Below are positions 32,361-41,121 of a DNA stretch of 64,000 bases, piece after piece. Below the pieces are notes generated by a model that worked only from the letters and a program-made list of their open reading frames with translations, ran no database searches and had not been told where the DNA came from. Made by a program: the position numbers and the translations under genes. This DNA comes from KK5 sp034043675 (lineage in GTDB: Bacteria > Pseudomonadota > Gammaproteobacteria > Burkholderiales > Burkholderiaceae_C). Positions within the stretch are counted from its first letter, which is position 1; the number at the start of each line of letters is the position of its first letter. Location: assembly GCF_034043675.1 (NCBI RefSeq), contig NZ_JAXCLA010000004.1:186001-250000 (forward strand). Direction: 5' to 3'.

Positions 32361-33316
32361 CGACCGCCACCAACAAGCTCGCGCCGATCGCGGTGCTGGT
32401 CGCCGCTGCCGCCCTGGTCGCCCTGCCCTTCGTCGGCTCGGACTCACTGATCCAGTTCGGCATCAACACCTTGCTGCTGGCCTCGCTGGCGCAGGCCTGG
32501 AACATCATCGGCGGCTACGCCGGCTATGCCTCCTTCGGCAACTCGGTGTTCTACGGCCTGGGCAGCTATGGCGTCGGCATCGCGATGGTGCAGTGGCAAC
32601 TGCCCTTCGGCGTCGGCATGGCGATGGGCGCGGGCCTGGCCGTGATCTTCGCCTGCTCGCTGGGCGTGGCGGTGCTGCGGCTGCGCGGCCACTACTTCGC
32701 GATCGCGACCCTGGCGATGTCGCAGGTGATGACGGCGATCGTCTCCAACATCGGCATCGCCGGCCAGAACATCGGCCTGGTGCTGCCGCCGCTGAACAAC
32801 GATCGCCTGTTCTACGGGCTGGCGCTGGCGCTGCTGGCTGCGGTGACCTTGACCGTGTTCTGGCTGACGCGCAGCCGCTTCGGCTTCGGCCTGATCGCGA
32901 TCCGCGAGAACGAGGAAGGCGCGGCGGTGATGGGCGTCAACACCACGCTGTACAAGGTGCTGGCCTTCACGCTGGCCGGCATCTTCAGCGCACTGGCCGG
33001 CGGCATCCACGCCTACTGGATCACCTTCATCGACCCGGCCAGTGCCTTCGACATCACGCTGAACGTGCAGATGATCATCATGGCCGTGTTCGGCGGGCCG
33101 GGCACGGTCTTCGGGCCGATCGTCGGCGCCTTCGTGCTGTCGGGCGTGTCGGAGTTCCTGTCCAGCGAGGTCACCAACATCGCCGGCCTGTTCTTCGGCG
33201 CGGTGATCGTCGCGGCCGTCGTGCTGATGCCGCGAGGCCTGGCCGACATCATGCGCAACGTGCGGCGCACGGGCTGGCGCTATTTCATGCAGAACATCCG
33301 GGCACACAAGCTATGA
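32357..33316 (+). CDS. livM: branched-chain amino acid type ABC permease LivM
   Basis: A 319-residue permease with ten or so hydrophobic segments. It carries LivM-type landmarks: GYAGYASFGNSVFYGLGSYG near the N-terminus and the coupling helix GLIAIRENEEGAAVMGVNTT, followed by VFGGPGTVFGPIVGAF. It pairs with LivH to form the membrane channel of the importer. ATGA overlaps join it to livH and livG, so expression is tightly coupled. Confidence 0.9.
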   Translation: MTTATNKLAPIAVLVAAAALVALPFVGSDSLIQFGINTLLLASLAQAWNIIGGYAGYASFGNSVFYGLGSYGVGIAMVQWQLPFGVGMAMGAGLAVIFACSLGVAVLRLRGHYFAIATLAMSQVMTAIVSNIGIAGQNIGLVLPPLNNDRLFYGLALALLAAVTLTVFWLTRSRFGFGLIAIRENEEGAAVMGVNTTLYKVLAFTLAGIFSALAGGIHAYWITFIDPASAFDITLNVQMIIMAVFGGPGTVFGPIVGAFVLSGVSEFLSSEVTNIAGLFFGAVIVAAVVLMPRGLADIMRNVRRTGWRYFMQNIRAHKL

Positions 33317-34053
33317 GCGGACCGATTCTTGAGGTCAGCCATGCGACGCGGCGCTTTGCCGGGCTGACCGCCGTCAACGACGTCAGCTTCACCCTGGCGC
33401 CGGGCGAGATCCTCGGCCTGATCGGCCCCAACGGCGCCGGCAAGACGACACTGATCAGCCTGATCAGCGGCACCCTGCCGCCGTCCGAAGGGCAGATCCG
33501 CTTCGAGGGCCAGGACATCCACCAGTTGCCGGCCTTCCGCCGCGCGCGCCTGGGCATCGGCCGCACCTTCCAGATCATGCGGCCCTTCCCCGGCCTCTCG
33601 GTGCTGGACAACGTCGCTGTCGGCGCGCTGTTCGGCCAGGGCGGCGGGCAGGCCAAGCTGGCGCTGGCGCGCGAGCAGGCGCGCGAGTGCCTGGACTTCG
33701 TCGGCCTGGGCTCCACCGCCGACCAGCGCGCCGATTCGCTCAGCGGCCCGGGCCGCAAGCGGCTGGAGCTGGCCAAGACGCTGGCGATGAAGCCCAAGCT
33801 GCTGCTGTGCGACGAGGTGATGGCCGGGCTGAACCACGTGGAGATTGACGAGGTGATCGATGTGATCCGCAAGGTGCGCGACCAGGGCATTGCGGTGCTG
33901 GTGATCGAGCACGTGATCAAGGCGATCAAGAGCCTGTCGGACCGGCTCCTGGTGCTGCACCACGGCGAGAAGATCGCCGACGGCAAGCCGGACGAGGTGC
34001 TGGCCGATGCGACCGTTGTCGAGGCCTATCTGGGCAAGAGGCGCGAGGCATGA
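33313..34053 (+). CDS. livG: ABC transporter ATPase LivG
   Basis: A 246-residue nucleotide-binding subunit. Walker A is GPNGAGKTT (near residue 37), Walker B is KLLLCDEVMAGLN, and the LivG-specific insertion (IGRTFQIMRPFPGLSVLDNV) is present. The ABC signature reads LSGPGRKRLELAK rather than the canonical LSGGQ; LivG proteins vary here, so this is noted rather than taken as inactivating. Four-base overlaps link it to livM and livF. Confidence 0.9.
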   Translation: MSGPILEVSHATRRFAGLTAVNDVSFTLAPGEILGLIGPNGAGKTTLISLISGTLPPSEGQIRFEGQDIHQLPAFRRARLGIGRTFQIMRPFPGLSVLDNVAVGALFGQGGGQAKLALAREQARECLDFVGLGSTADQRADSLSGPGRKRLELAKTLAMKPKLLLCDEVMAGLNHVEIDEVIDVIRKVRDQGIAVLVIEHVIKAIKSLSDRLLVLHHGEKIADGKPDEVLADATVVEAYLGKRREA

Positions 34054-34772
34054 CGACGAGCGATGTTTTGCTGAAGATCGAGTCGCTGAGCGCGGGCTAC
34101 GGCGAATTGCTGGCGCTGCACGACGCGACGATGGAGATCCGCAAGGCCGAGATCGTCGCCCTGGTCGGCAGCAATGGCGCCGGCAAGACGACGCTGCTGC
34201 GCGCCTTGTCGCGCGTGATCGGGATCGGCAGCGGGCGCATCGCGTTCGACGGCCAGGATCTCGGCGCGCTGACCTCCGACGAGGTCTTCGGCCTCGGCCT
34301 CGTGCAGGTGCCCGAAGGCCGGCAACTGTTCGACCGGATGACGGTGCGCGACAACCTGCTGATGGGCGCCCACCTGCGCAAGGACGCCGCCGCTGTCGCT
34401 CGCGACCTGGATCGCGTCTACGCCATGTTCCCCCGGCTGCAGGAGCGGCAGAAGCAGCTGGCCGGCAGCATGTCCGGCGGCGAGCAGCAGATGTGCGCGC
34501 TGGCGCGGGCGCTGATGGCGGCGCCGAAGCTGATGATGGTCGACGAGATGAGCCTGGGCCTCGCGCCGGTCGTCTGCGAGCAGCTGATGGGCGTGCTGAC
34601 CAGCATCCGCGACGAGGGCGTGACGGTGCTGCTGGTCGAGCAGGACGTGCAGCTCGCACTGGCCGTGGCCGACCGCGGCTACGTGATGGAAACCGGCCGG
34701 ATCACGATCACCGGCACGGCTGAGCAGCTGCGCAACGATCCGGCGGTGCGGCAGGCCTATCTGGGGCTCTGA
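34050..34772 (+). CDS. livF: ABC transporter ATPase LivF
   Basis: A 240-residue ATPase that completes the importer. Walker A is GSNGAGKTT, the signature is MSGGEQQMCALAR, and Walker B is LMMVDEMSLGLAP, all canonical for LivF, with the typical VPEGRQLFDRMTV segment. It is the last gene of the five-gene operon and is followed by a strong hairpin terminator. Confidence 0.92.
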   Translation: MTTSDVLLKIESLSAGYGELLALHDATMEIRKAEIVALVGSNGAGKTTLLRALSRVIGIGSGRIAFDGQDLGALTSDEVFGLGLVQVPEGRQLFDRMTVRDNLLMGAHLRKDAAAVARDLDRVYAMFPRLQERQKQLAGSMSGGEQQMCALARALMAAPKLMMVDEMSLGLAPVVCEQLMGVLTSIRDEGVTVLLVEQDVQLALAVADRGYVMETGRITITGTAEQLRNDPAVRQAYLGL

Positions 34773-34791
34773 AGCGGCAACCAGAAACGAC

Positions 34792-34816
34792 AAAGGGCAG
34801 CCGAGGCTGCCCTTTT
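34792..34816. terminator. bidirectional rho-independent terminator between livF and efp
   Basis: An 11-base-pair perfect stem, AAAGGGCAGCC (34792-34802) with GGCTGCCCTTT (34805-34815), closed by a tight loop. It has A-rich sequence on the left and T-rich on the right, so it can stop transcription of livF from the left and efp from the right. Confidence 0.9.
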
Positions 34817-34835
34817 GCGTTGGCGTGCTGACGAA

Positions 34836-35390
34836 TCAGACGCGCTTGCGGTATTCGTGCGTGCGGGTGTCGATTTCGATCTTGTCGCCGTTTTCGACGA
34901 AGGACGGGACCGAGATTTCGAAGCCGGTGCCGACCACGCGGGCGGGCTTCATGACCTTGCCGGAGGTGTCGCCCTTGGCGGCCGGCTCGGTTTCGATTTC
35001 GCGGACGACGGTGGTGGGCAGTTCGACCGAGATGGCCTTGCCGTCGTAGAACACGACTTCGACGGCCATGTTGTCTTCGAGGTAGGAGATCGCGTCGCCC
35101 ATGTTCTCGGCTTCGACCTCGAACTGGTTGTAGTCGGCGTCCATGAATACATACATCGGATCGGCGAAGTACGTGTACGTGCACTCCTTCTTGTCCAGGA
35201 TGATCTGTTCCATCTTGTCGTCGGCCTTGAAGACGGTTTCCTGACCGAAGCCGTTCAGCAGGCTCTTCATCTTCATGCGGACGGTAGCCGCGCCACGGCC
35301 GCCGCGGCTGTATTCGGTCTTCAGCACGACCATCGGGTCCTTGCCCTGCATGATCACGTTGCCGGCGCGGATTTCTTGAGCGATCTTCAT
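34836..35390 (-). CDS. efp: elongation factor P, arginine-32 type
   Basis: A 184-residue EF-P, which binds between the ribosomal P and E sites and rescues stalling at polyproline. The N-terminal KOW-like domain carries the modification loop SRGGRGAATV; counting from the ATG, its tip is Arg32 rather than the Lys34 of E. coli. This Arg is the residue rhamnosylated by EarP, whose gene lies directly upstream. Two OB-fold domains follow and the protein ends in EYRKRV. The start ATG has AGGA seven bases upstream; the longer open frame was rejected as a 5' extension. Confidence 0.95.
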   Translation of the reverse strand: MKIAQEIRAGNVIMQGKDPMVVLKTEYSRGGRGAATVRMKMKSLLNGFGQETVFKADDKMEQIILDKKECTYTYFADPMYVFMDADYNQFEVEAENMGDAISYLEDNMAVEVVFYDGKAISVELPTTVVREIETEPAAKGDTSGKVMKPARVVGTGFEISVPSFVENGDKIEIDTRTHEYRKRV

Positions 35391-35457
35391 AGGAGTTCCT
35401 GGATTTCCGGAAGGGTATTTGGAAAGCTGAGCGAGCGCGCCAGCAAAGCCCGGCATT

Positions 35458-36465
35458 CTAGCCTGAAACGGCCAGCAGGCCCGTCGTCAGGTTGGTCTGG
35501 GCCGCCAATCGGTCACGCCAGCGCAGCACTTGCGCGGTCCATTCCGCCGGCTCGGGCCAGGCCGGCGGCCAGTCGCCGAGACCGTTCCAGGCGCGCCAGA
35601 GCGCTCGGGTCGGCGCATCGAGTCCGGCGAGCGACATGTAGGCCTCCAGCTTCGGGCCGTGGGCGCCGTCGTCCTGCGGGTAGATGTGCCAGACGAAGGG
35701 CCGGCCGGCCCAGTGCGCCCGCACGAAAGAATCCTCGCCGCGGACGAAGTTCAGCTCGCAAGACCACAGCAGCCGGTCGTAATCGTCCTGGCCCATGAAG
35801 GGCACGGCCTGGCAGCGCAGCCCGCCGCGGGGTGCCGGCACGGCCATGCCGCCGCAGACGAGCAGCAGCGTCGGTTCGCAGGCCAGGTCGTCCAGCAATT
35901 GCGGCAGCCGCTCGTTCGGGTAGGCGAACAGGCTGACGAGCCGCTCGCCGGTCCTCCGCTCGATGCCCCGCCCTGCGAGCCAGGCGGCGGCGTCGAAACG
36001 TTCGCGCGCCGCCAGCAGGCCCGGCTCGCGCAGCAGGCCGCCGGTCTTTGGTGTAAAGCCAGGATAGAAGAAGCGCTTGTCCAGGCCGACGCCAGGCCCG
36101 CTGGACTGCGGCGAGCGCAGGCCGTGGCTGCGCTCGACGTAGCTTTCGGCGCTGAGGTATTCCAGGTTCAGCCACAGCGGACGCCGCTGGGCCATCCGCG
36201 CGACGAAGGGCTCGGGCAGTTCGCAGCCGAAGGTTTCGACGACGACGTCGCCGCTTGATTCGGCTGCGAGCGATGCGCCCCACGGCAGCACCTCGATGCC
36301 TGGCGGCACACCGGTCGGCGCCATCCAGCGTAGCGCGCTCGCATCGTCGATGAAGAGCCGCACCAATCGCCCCCGCGCTGCCAGGTCGCGTGCCAGGCGC
36401 CAGGCGACGCCGATGTCACCGAAGTTGTCGATCACCCGGCAGAACAGATCCCACTGCTGATTCAT
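35458..36465 (-). CDS. earP: EF-P arginine rhamnosyltransferase EarP
   Basis: A 335-residue GT-B glycosyltransferase (DUF2331 family) that transfers rhamnose from dTDP-rhamnose to Arg32 of EF-P. The N-terminus WDLFCRVIDNFGDIGVAWRL matches the family, including the DNFGD segment with the catalytic Asp and the Gly-rich loop. The C-terminal half has NFVRGEDSFVRAHW, the sugar-nucleotide-binding region with the conserved Glu/Asp. It is encoded 67 bases upstream of efp on the same strand, forming a modification operon. It is divergent from uvrC across only 31 bases. Confidence 0.93.
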   Translation of the reverse strand: MNQQWDLFCRVIDNFGDIGVAWRLARDLAARGRLVRLFIDDASALRWMAPTGVPPGIEVLPWGASLAAESSGDVVVETFGCELPEPFVARMAQRRPLWLNLEYLSAESYVERSHGLRSPQSSGPGVGLDKRFFYPGFTPKTGGLLREPGLLAARERFDAAAWLAGRGIERRTGERLVSLFAYPNERLPQLLDDLACEPTLLLVCGGMAVPAPRGGLRCQAVPFMGQDDYDRLLWSCELNFVRGEDSFVRAHWAGRPFVWHIYPQDDGAHGPKLEAYMSLAGLDAPTRALWRAWNGLGDWPPAWPEPAEWTAQVLRWRDRLAAQTNLTTGLLAVSG

Positions 36466-36496
36466 CTCGAAATTATCGACGGCACAATCTCGCCCC

Positions 36497-38416
36497 ATGT
36501 CCGAAGCGATTCCCGCCGAAACCATCGATCCCCGCGAGCGCCTGCTCGCCGAAGTTGCCGCGCTGCCGCTGCTGCCCGGCGTCTACCGCTATTTCGATGC
36601 GCAGGACCAGGTGCTCTATGTCGGCAAGGCGAAGAACCTGAAGCGCCGCGTCTCCAGCTACTTCCAGAAGGACCACGGCGGCACGCGCATCGGGCTGATG
36701 GTCGGCCGGATCGCGCGGATGGAAACTACCGTCGTGCGCACCGAGGCCGAGGCGCTGCTGCTCGAGAACAACCTGATCAAGGCGTTGAACCCGAAGTTCA
36801 ACATCCTGTTCCGCGACGACAAGAGCTACCCCTATCTGAAGATCAGCGGCCACGAGTACCCGCGCGTCAGCTACTACCGCGGTGCGGTGGACCGGCGGCA
36901 CCGCTACTTCGGCCCCTTCCCGAACGCCTGGGCGGTGAAGGAATCGATCCAGCTGATCCAGAAGGTGTTCCAGCTGCGCACCTGCGAGGACACCGTCTTC
37001 AACAACCGCAGCCGCCCCTGCCTGCTGCACCAGATCCGCCGCTGCTCCGCGCCCTGCGTGCCCGAGGGCCGCACGCCCGAGTACGCGCGCGACGTGCGCC
37101 ACGCCGAGCGCTTCCTGCTGGGCGAGACGCAAGAGGTGATGGACGGCCTGCAGGCGCAGATGATGGCTCACGCGGAGCGGCTGCAGTTCGAGCAGGCGGC
37201 GGAGATCCGCAACCAGATCACCTCGCTGGCCAAGGTGCTGCAGCAGCAGGCCGTGGACGAGAACAGCGCCACCGGCCGCGACCGTGACGTCGACATCCTC
37301 GCCGTGCGCGTGCAGGGCGGCCGCGCCTGCGTGAATCTGGCGATGGTGCGCGGCGGCCGCCACCTGGGCGACCGCGCCTACTTCCCCAAGCACGTCGAGG
37401 AAGCGACCGCGGTGCTGCTGGACGACGAGGCGGACGGCCCGTCACCGCAGGCTTCACCCGAGCGCCAGGTGCTGGAAGCGTTTATGACGCAGCACTACCT
37501 CGACGCGCAGGTGCCTTCGCTGCTGATCGTCAGCGAAGAGGTGGACCCGCTGCTGGCCGAGGCGCTGAGCGCGCAATCGGGCGGCAAGGTGACGACGCAG
37601 GCGCAGCCCCGCGGCCAGCGCCGCATCTGGCTGGAGATGGCCTGCAAGGGCGCGGACCTGGCGCTGGCGCGCCTGCTTTCGGAAGAAGGCTCGCAGCAGG
37701 CCCGCACGCGTGCGCTGCTCGACGCGCTGGACGTCAACTGCGAGGACATCGCCACCTTCCGCATCGAATGCTTCGACATCAGCCACACGGCCGGCGAATC
37801 GACGCAGGCCTCCTGCGTTGTGTTCCAGAACCACCAGATGCAGAGCAGCGAGTACCGCCGCTACAACATCGAGGGCATCACCGGCGGCGACGATTACGCG
37901 GCGATGCGCCAAGTGCTGACGCGCCGCTACTCGAAGCTGGCCGAGGCGGCACAGCTCGGCACCGGCCGGCTGCCGGACATCGTGCTGGTGGACGGCGGCA
38001 AGGGTCAGGTCTCGATGGCGCGCAGCGTGTTCGAGGAACTGGGGCTGGACCTGTCGCTGATCATCGGCGTCGAAAAGGGCGAAGGGCGCAAGGTCGGGCT
38101 GGAGGAACTGGTGTTCGCGGACGGGCGCGAGAAGGTGTACCTCGGCCGCGACTCGGCCGCGCTGATGCTGGTCGCGCAGATCCGCGACGAGGCGCACCGC
38201 TTCGCGATCACCGGCATGCGAGCGCGGCGCGCCAAGGTGCGCACCGGCAGCTCCAAGCTGGAGGATGTGGCCGGCATCGGCCCGAAGAAACGCGCTCAAC
38301 TATTGCAACGCTTCGGCGGCGTGCGCGGCGTGGCCCAGGCCAGCGTCGACGAGATCGCCAGCGTCAAGGGAATTGGCAAGGAACTGGCTGAGGAGATTTA
38401 TCGTGTCCTGCACTGA
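36497..38416 (+). CDS. uvrC: excinuclease ABC subunit C
   Basis: A 639-residue UvrC, the nuclease of nucleotide excision repair that makes both incisions. The N-terminal GIY-YIG nuclease domain shows LPGVYRYFDAQDQVLYVGKA; a UVR motif for UvrB contact appears near residue 215; the RNase H-like 5' nuclease domain has CFDISHTAGEST and DIVLVDGGKGQ; and two helix-hairpin-helix motifs close the protein (LEDVAGIGPKKRAQLL and IASVKGIGKELA). Length and motifs are complete. Confidence 0.95.
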   Translation: MSEAIPAETIDPRERLLAEVAALPLLPGVYRYFDAQDQVLYVGKAKNLKRRVSSYFQKDHGGTRIGLMVGRIARMETTVVRTEAEALLLENNLIKALNPKFNILFRDDKSYPYLKISGHEYPRVSYYRGAVDRRHRYFGPFPNAWAVKESIQLIQKVFQLRTCEDTVFNNRSRPCLLHQIRRCSAPCVPEGRTPEYARDVRHAERFLLGETQEVMDGLQAQMMAHAERLQFEQAAEIRNQITSLAKVLQQQAVDENSATGRDRDVDILAVRVQGGRACVNLAMVRGGRHLGDRAYFPKHVEEATAVLLDDEADGPSPQASPERQVLEAFMTQHYLDAQVPSLLIVSEEVDPLLAEALSAQSGGKVTTQAQPRGQRRIWLEMACKGADLALARLLSEEGSQQARTRALLDALDVNCEDIATFRIECFDISHTAGESTQASCVVFQNHQMQSSEYRRYNIEGITGGDDYAAMRQVLTRRYSKLAEAAQLGTGRLPDIVLVDGGKGQVSMARSVFEELGLDLSLIIGVEKGEGRKVGLEELVFADGREKVYLGRDSAALMLVAQIRDEAHRFAITGMRARRAKVRTGSSKLEDVAGIGPKKRAQLLQRFGGVRGVAQASVDEIASVKGIGKELAEEIYRVLH

Positions 38417-38966
38417 ACGGCGTGAATGCCGTCGAACATCGTTGTCCAGCTTATCCAGCTTGGGTCTGGCAGCACTTCTTGGTGGTCTGCTGGCCGGCTG
38501 CGCAAGCGCCCCACCGGCGGCGCCCAAGCCCCCGGTCATCCCGGTCCGTCCGGCCGAGCCCGTAGCGCCGCAGCAGCCGGCCCCGCCGCCGGCACCAGCG
38601 CCGGCGGCCGCCGACGTGCCCAAGCTGACGCCGCCCACGCCAAACAAGACGGTGGATGAGCTGCGTCGCCAGGCGGCGCTGCGCCTGGTCGCCGCCAATC
38701 CGGACCGCACCTACATGACCGATCCGCCCGCCATACTGCTGGCGATTCCGGTGCTGGAGATCGAGCTGTACAACAACGGCGCCGTCAAGCGGATCAACGT
38801 GCTGCGCAAGCCCGGCCAGGCGCCGGAATCGGTGCAGATCGCGATCGATGCGGTCCACCGTGCCGCGCCTTTCGGCGACGTGTCGCGACTGCCCGAGCCG
38901 CACAAGTTCTCCGAGACCTTCCTGTTCGACGAAACGCTGCGCTTCAAGCCGCGGACCTTGGACTGA
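38403..38966 (+). CDS. lipoprotein with TonB-C-like domain
   Basis: About 187 residues. A GTG start at 38403, with GAGGAG seven bases upstream inside the end of uvrC, gives a lipoprotein signal with lipobox LLAGC; a TTG at 38442 is an alternative. A Pro/Ala-rich linker follows. The C-terminal domain (LEIELYNNGAVKRINVLRKP...AVHRAAPFGD) has the strand pattern and the Pro-Phe of TonB C-terminal domains. It probably stays in the periplasm attached to a membrane; role unknown. The uvrC / lipoprotein / pgsA order suggests one transcript. Confidence 0.75.
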   Translation: MSCTERRECRRTSLSSLSSLGLAALLGGLLAGCASAPPAAPKPPVIPVRPAEPVAPQQPAPPPAPAPAAADVPKLTPPTPNKTVDELRRQAALRLVAANPDRTYMTDPPAILLAIPVLEIELYNNGAVKRINVLRKPGQAPESVQIAIDAVHRAAPFGDVSRLPEPHKFSETFLFDETLRFKPRTLD

Positions 38967-38989
38967 TCAGCAGTGCACAATCCCAGCCC

Positions 38990-39559
38990 ATGTTCCTGAC
39001 GCTTCCCACCCTGCTCACCTGGGCCCGCATCGTCGCCATCCCGCTGATCGTCGGCGTCTTCCAGCTGGACCAGCTGCAGGACGGGACCCAGAACCTGATC
39101 GCCACGGTACTGTTCATCGTCGTCGCGCTGACCGATTGGCTCGACGGCTACCTGGCCCGCAAGCTGAACCAGACCTCGGCCTTCGGCGCCTTCCTCGATC
39201 CGGTGGCGGACAAGCTGATGGTGTGCGCCGCCCTGCTGGTGCTGCTGGAACTGGGCCGCGTGGACACGCTGGTGGCGCTGGTGATCGTCGGCCGGGAGAT
39301 CACGATCTCCGCGCTGCGCGAATGGATGGCGCAGATCGGCGCTTCGCGCAGCGTGGCCGTGCACATGGTGGGCAAGCTGAAGACCACCGTGCAGATGATC
39401 GCGATTCCCTTCCTGCTGTTCGATGGCAAGCTATTCGAGATCATCAACACGCACATCTGGGGCACGGTCCTGATCTACCTGGCCGCCGTGCTGACGATCT
39501 GGTCGATGGTGTACTACCTGCGCAAGGCGATTCCCGAGATTCGCGCCAAGACGAAGTGA
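38990..39559 (+). CDS. pgsA: CDP-diacylglycerol-glycerol-3-phosphate 3-phosphatidyltransferase
   Basis: A 189-residue inner-membrane enzyme that makes phosphatidylglycerophosphate, the committed step to phosphatidylglycerol and cardiolipin. The CDP-alcohol phosphotransferase signature D-x2-DG-x2-AR-x8-G-x3-D-x3-D is complete (DWLDGYLARK ... GAFLDPVADK). It starts LPTLLTWARIVAIPLIVGVF, typical of PgsA, with four to six hydrophobic helices. It is followed with a four-base overlap by an EamA transporter gene. Confidence 0.93.
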   Translation: MFLTLPTLLTWARIVAIPLIVGVFQLDQLQDGTQNLIATVLFIVVALTDWLDGYLARKLNQTSAFGAFLDPVADKLMVCAALLVLLELGRVDTLVALVIVGREITISALREWMAQIGASRSVAVHMVGKLKTTVQMIAIPFLLFDGKLFEIINTHIWGTVLIYLAAVLTIWSMVYYLRKAIPEIRAKTK

Positions 39560-40446
39560 CCGGCCAAGTGACTGGTCAGGGGGCGGCCGGCGACTCGCGC
39601 TGGATCGCCGCGATGCCGGCGGTCTTCGTCGCGATCTGGTGCACCGGCTTCGTCGTGGCGCGGCTGGCCATGCCGCATGCGCCGCCGATCAGTTTCCTGT
39701 CCATCCGCTTCGCGCTGTCGGCGCTGTGCTTCGGCGCCTGGGTGTTCGCCTCGGGCGCGCGCTGGCCGAGCGAGCCGGCGCAGTGGGGACATCTCGCGGT
39801 ACTGGGCCTCACGACCCAGGCCGGCTACCTGATCTGCGGCTGGGCCGCCGTCAAGTACGGCATGGGCGCCGGCACGATGGCGCTGATCGCCGGCCTGCAG
39901 CCCTTGCTCACCGCCCTGTGGCTGCACACGCAGGGGGAGCGCCTGAAGCCGCTGCAGTGGACCGGCCTGCTGCTGGGCCTGGCCGGCCTGGTGCTGGTCG
40001 TGCTGCACAAGCTCGGTGCGGGCGAATTGAATGCGCTGAACATGGGCCTGGGCGCGGGCGCGCTGCTGACGATCACCTTCGGCGGGCTCTACCAGAAGCG
40101 TTTCGTCAAGCCGAACGATGCGCGCACGGCGATGTTCGTACAGATGGCTGTCGCGGCACTCATCAGCGCTCCGCTGGCGCTGCTGGAGCACGAGCCCATC
40201 GTCTGGCATCACGAGCTTTTCATCGCGCTCGGCTGGTCGGTGCTGGTGCTGACCTTGGGCGGCAGCTCGCTGCTTTTCCTGATGCTGCAACGGGGCGCGG
40301 CGACGCGCGTCACGAGCCTGATGTACCTGGTGCCGCCGGCGGCCGCGCTGCTGGCCTGGGCGCTGTTCGGCGATCCGGTCGGCGCGGTCTTCTGGCTGGG
40401 CATGGCGATGAGCGCGCTGGGCGTCTACTGGGTCGTCCGACGCTGA
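39556..40446 (+). CDS. EamA/DMT-family transporter
   Basis: About 296 residues with ten hydrophobic helices arranged as two EamA repeats; the first begins MPAVFVAIWCTGFVVARLA and the second QMAVAALISAPLA. The second half ends MYLVPPAAALLAWALFGDP, the recognisable end of the repeat. Members export amino acids, nucleotides or other metabolites; the substrate is unknown. The start is the GTG overlapping the pgsA stop (GTGA); a GTG 12 bases further on is also possible. Confidence 0.85.
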   Translation: MTGQVTGQGAAGDSRWIAAMPAVFVAIWCTGFVVARLAMPHAPPISFLSIRFALSALCFGAWVFASGARWPSEPAQWGHLAVLGLTTQAGYLICGWAAVKYGMGAGTMALIAGLQPLLTALWLHTQGERLKPLQWTGLLLGLAGLVLVVLHKLGAGELNALNMGLGAGALLTITFGGLYQKRFVKPNDARTAMFVQMAVAALISAPLALLEHEPIVWHHELFIALGWSVLVLTLGGSSLLFLMLQRGAATRVTSLMYLVPPAAALLAWALFGDPVGAVFWLGMAMSALGVYWVVRR

Positions 40447-40538
40447 GTTTCAGTGCCCCGGAACGGCACGCGCGGGCGGCTTCGCGAGCGCTTTTGTATC
40501 CGGACTTTTCCCCTCCAGGACCCTCTGGTGAATGGGCA

Positions 40539-40544
40539 TAGAAT
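40539..40544 (+). promoter_or_regulatory. possible -10 element upstream of hupB
   Basis: TAGAAT lies 130 bases before the hupB start in the 227-base region between the transporter and hupB. No good -35 hexamer is present at 16-18 bases, so this is a weak candidate. The rest of that region holds no open frame that I can support. Confidence 0.3.
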
Positions 40545-40673
40545 CCGCTTCCCCGCGTGATTCGCGAGGCCGGCCCAAGAGGGGCTGAGCCCCCTGCAGA
40601 GAGCTCGCGGCCCGACAAATCCTGCATCGCGGCACACCGCGAACCCACCGCAACCAGTTGAGGGGATATCTAC

Positions 40674-40946
40674 GTGAACAAATCCGAACTGATCGAGCAC
40701 ATCGCCAAGCAGGCCGATATCTCCAAGGCAGCGGCGGGTCGCGCATTGGAAGCAGTGATCGGCGGCGTCAAGCAGACGCTGAAGAAGAACGGCAGTGTCT
40801 CGCTGGTCGGTTTCGGCACGTTCACGGTCACCAAGCGCGCAGCCCGTTCGGGCCGCAATCCCCGCACCGGCGACACCATCAAGATCAAGTCGGCCAAGGT
40901 GCCGAAGTTCCGCCCCGGGAAGGCGTTGAAAGACGCGGTAAACTGA
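40674..40946 (+). CDS. hupB: DNA-binding protein HU
   Basis: A 90-residue HU-family nucleoid protein starting at GTG, preceded by GAGGGGAT. The helical base (NKSELIEHIAKQADISKAAA) is followed by the signature GFGTFTVTKRAARSGRNPRTG, containing the DNA-binding arm with the minor-groove Pro. It ends at normal length. Only 11 bases separate its stop from the 5' end of tRNA-Val, so the tRNA may be partly cut from a hupB transcript. Confidence 0.95.
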   Translation: MNKSELIEHIAKQADISKAAAGRALEAVIGGVKQTLKKNGSVSLVGFGTFTVTKRAARSGRNPRTGDTIKIKSAKVPKFRPGKALKDAVN

Positions 40947-40957
40947 TCGACTTTCCC

Positions 40958-41033
40958 GGGTGCTTAGCTCAGTTGGTAGAGCAGCTGCCTTACACGCAGC
41001 ATGTCAGCGGTTCGAGCCCGTTAGCACCCACCA
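40958..41033 (+). tRNA. tRNA-Val (anticodon TAC)
   Basis: A 76-base cloverleaf. The acceptor stem GGGTGCT pairs with AGCACCC, the D-loop contains AGCTCAGTTGGTAGAGC, the anticodon stem GCTGC/GCAGC holds loop CTTACAC with anticodon TAC, and the T-arm contains GGTTCGAGCCC. The discriminator A and genomic CCA are encoded. Confidence 0.97.
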
Positions 41034-41045
41034 GATTCCCACGAG

Positions 41046-41082
41046 AAGGCGAACAGGAGTCGACAAACTCCGGTTCGCCTTT
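41046..41082 (+). terminator. hairpin after tRNA-Val
   Basis: AAGGCGAACAGGAGT (41046-41060) pairs with ACTCCGGTTCGCCTT (41067-41081) apart from one mismatch, followed by a short T-run. It lies between tRNA-Val and ppiD and probably ends the hupB/tRNA transcript. Confidence 0.7.
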
Positions 41083-41121
41083 GTCATGTCTGCAGCGAGC
41101 CTGTGATCGCCTGAGGTTTTG

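Noticed and set aside
33745..33790. Inactive LivG because of a non-canonical ABC signature
   Set aside because: LivG proteins often deviate from LSGGQ at this position, and Walker A and B are intact, so inactivity is not supported.
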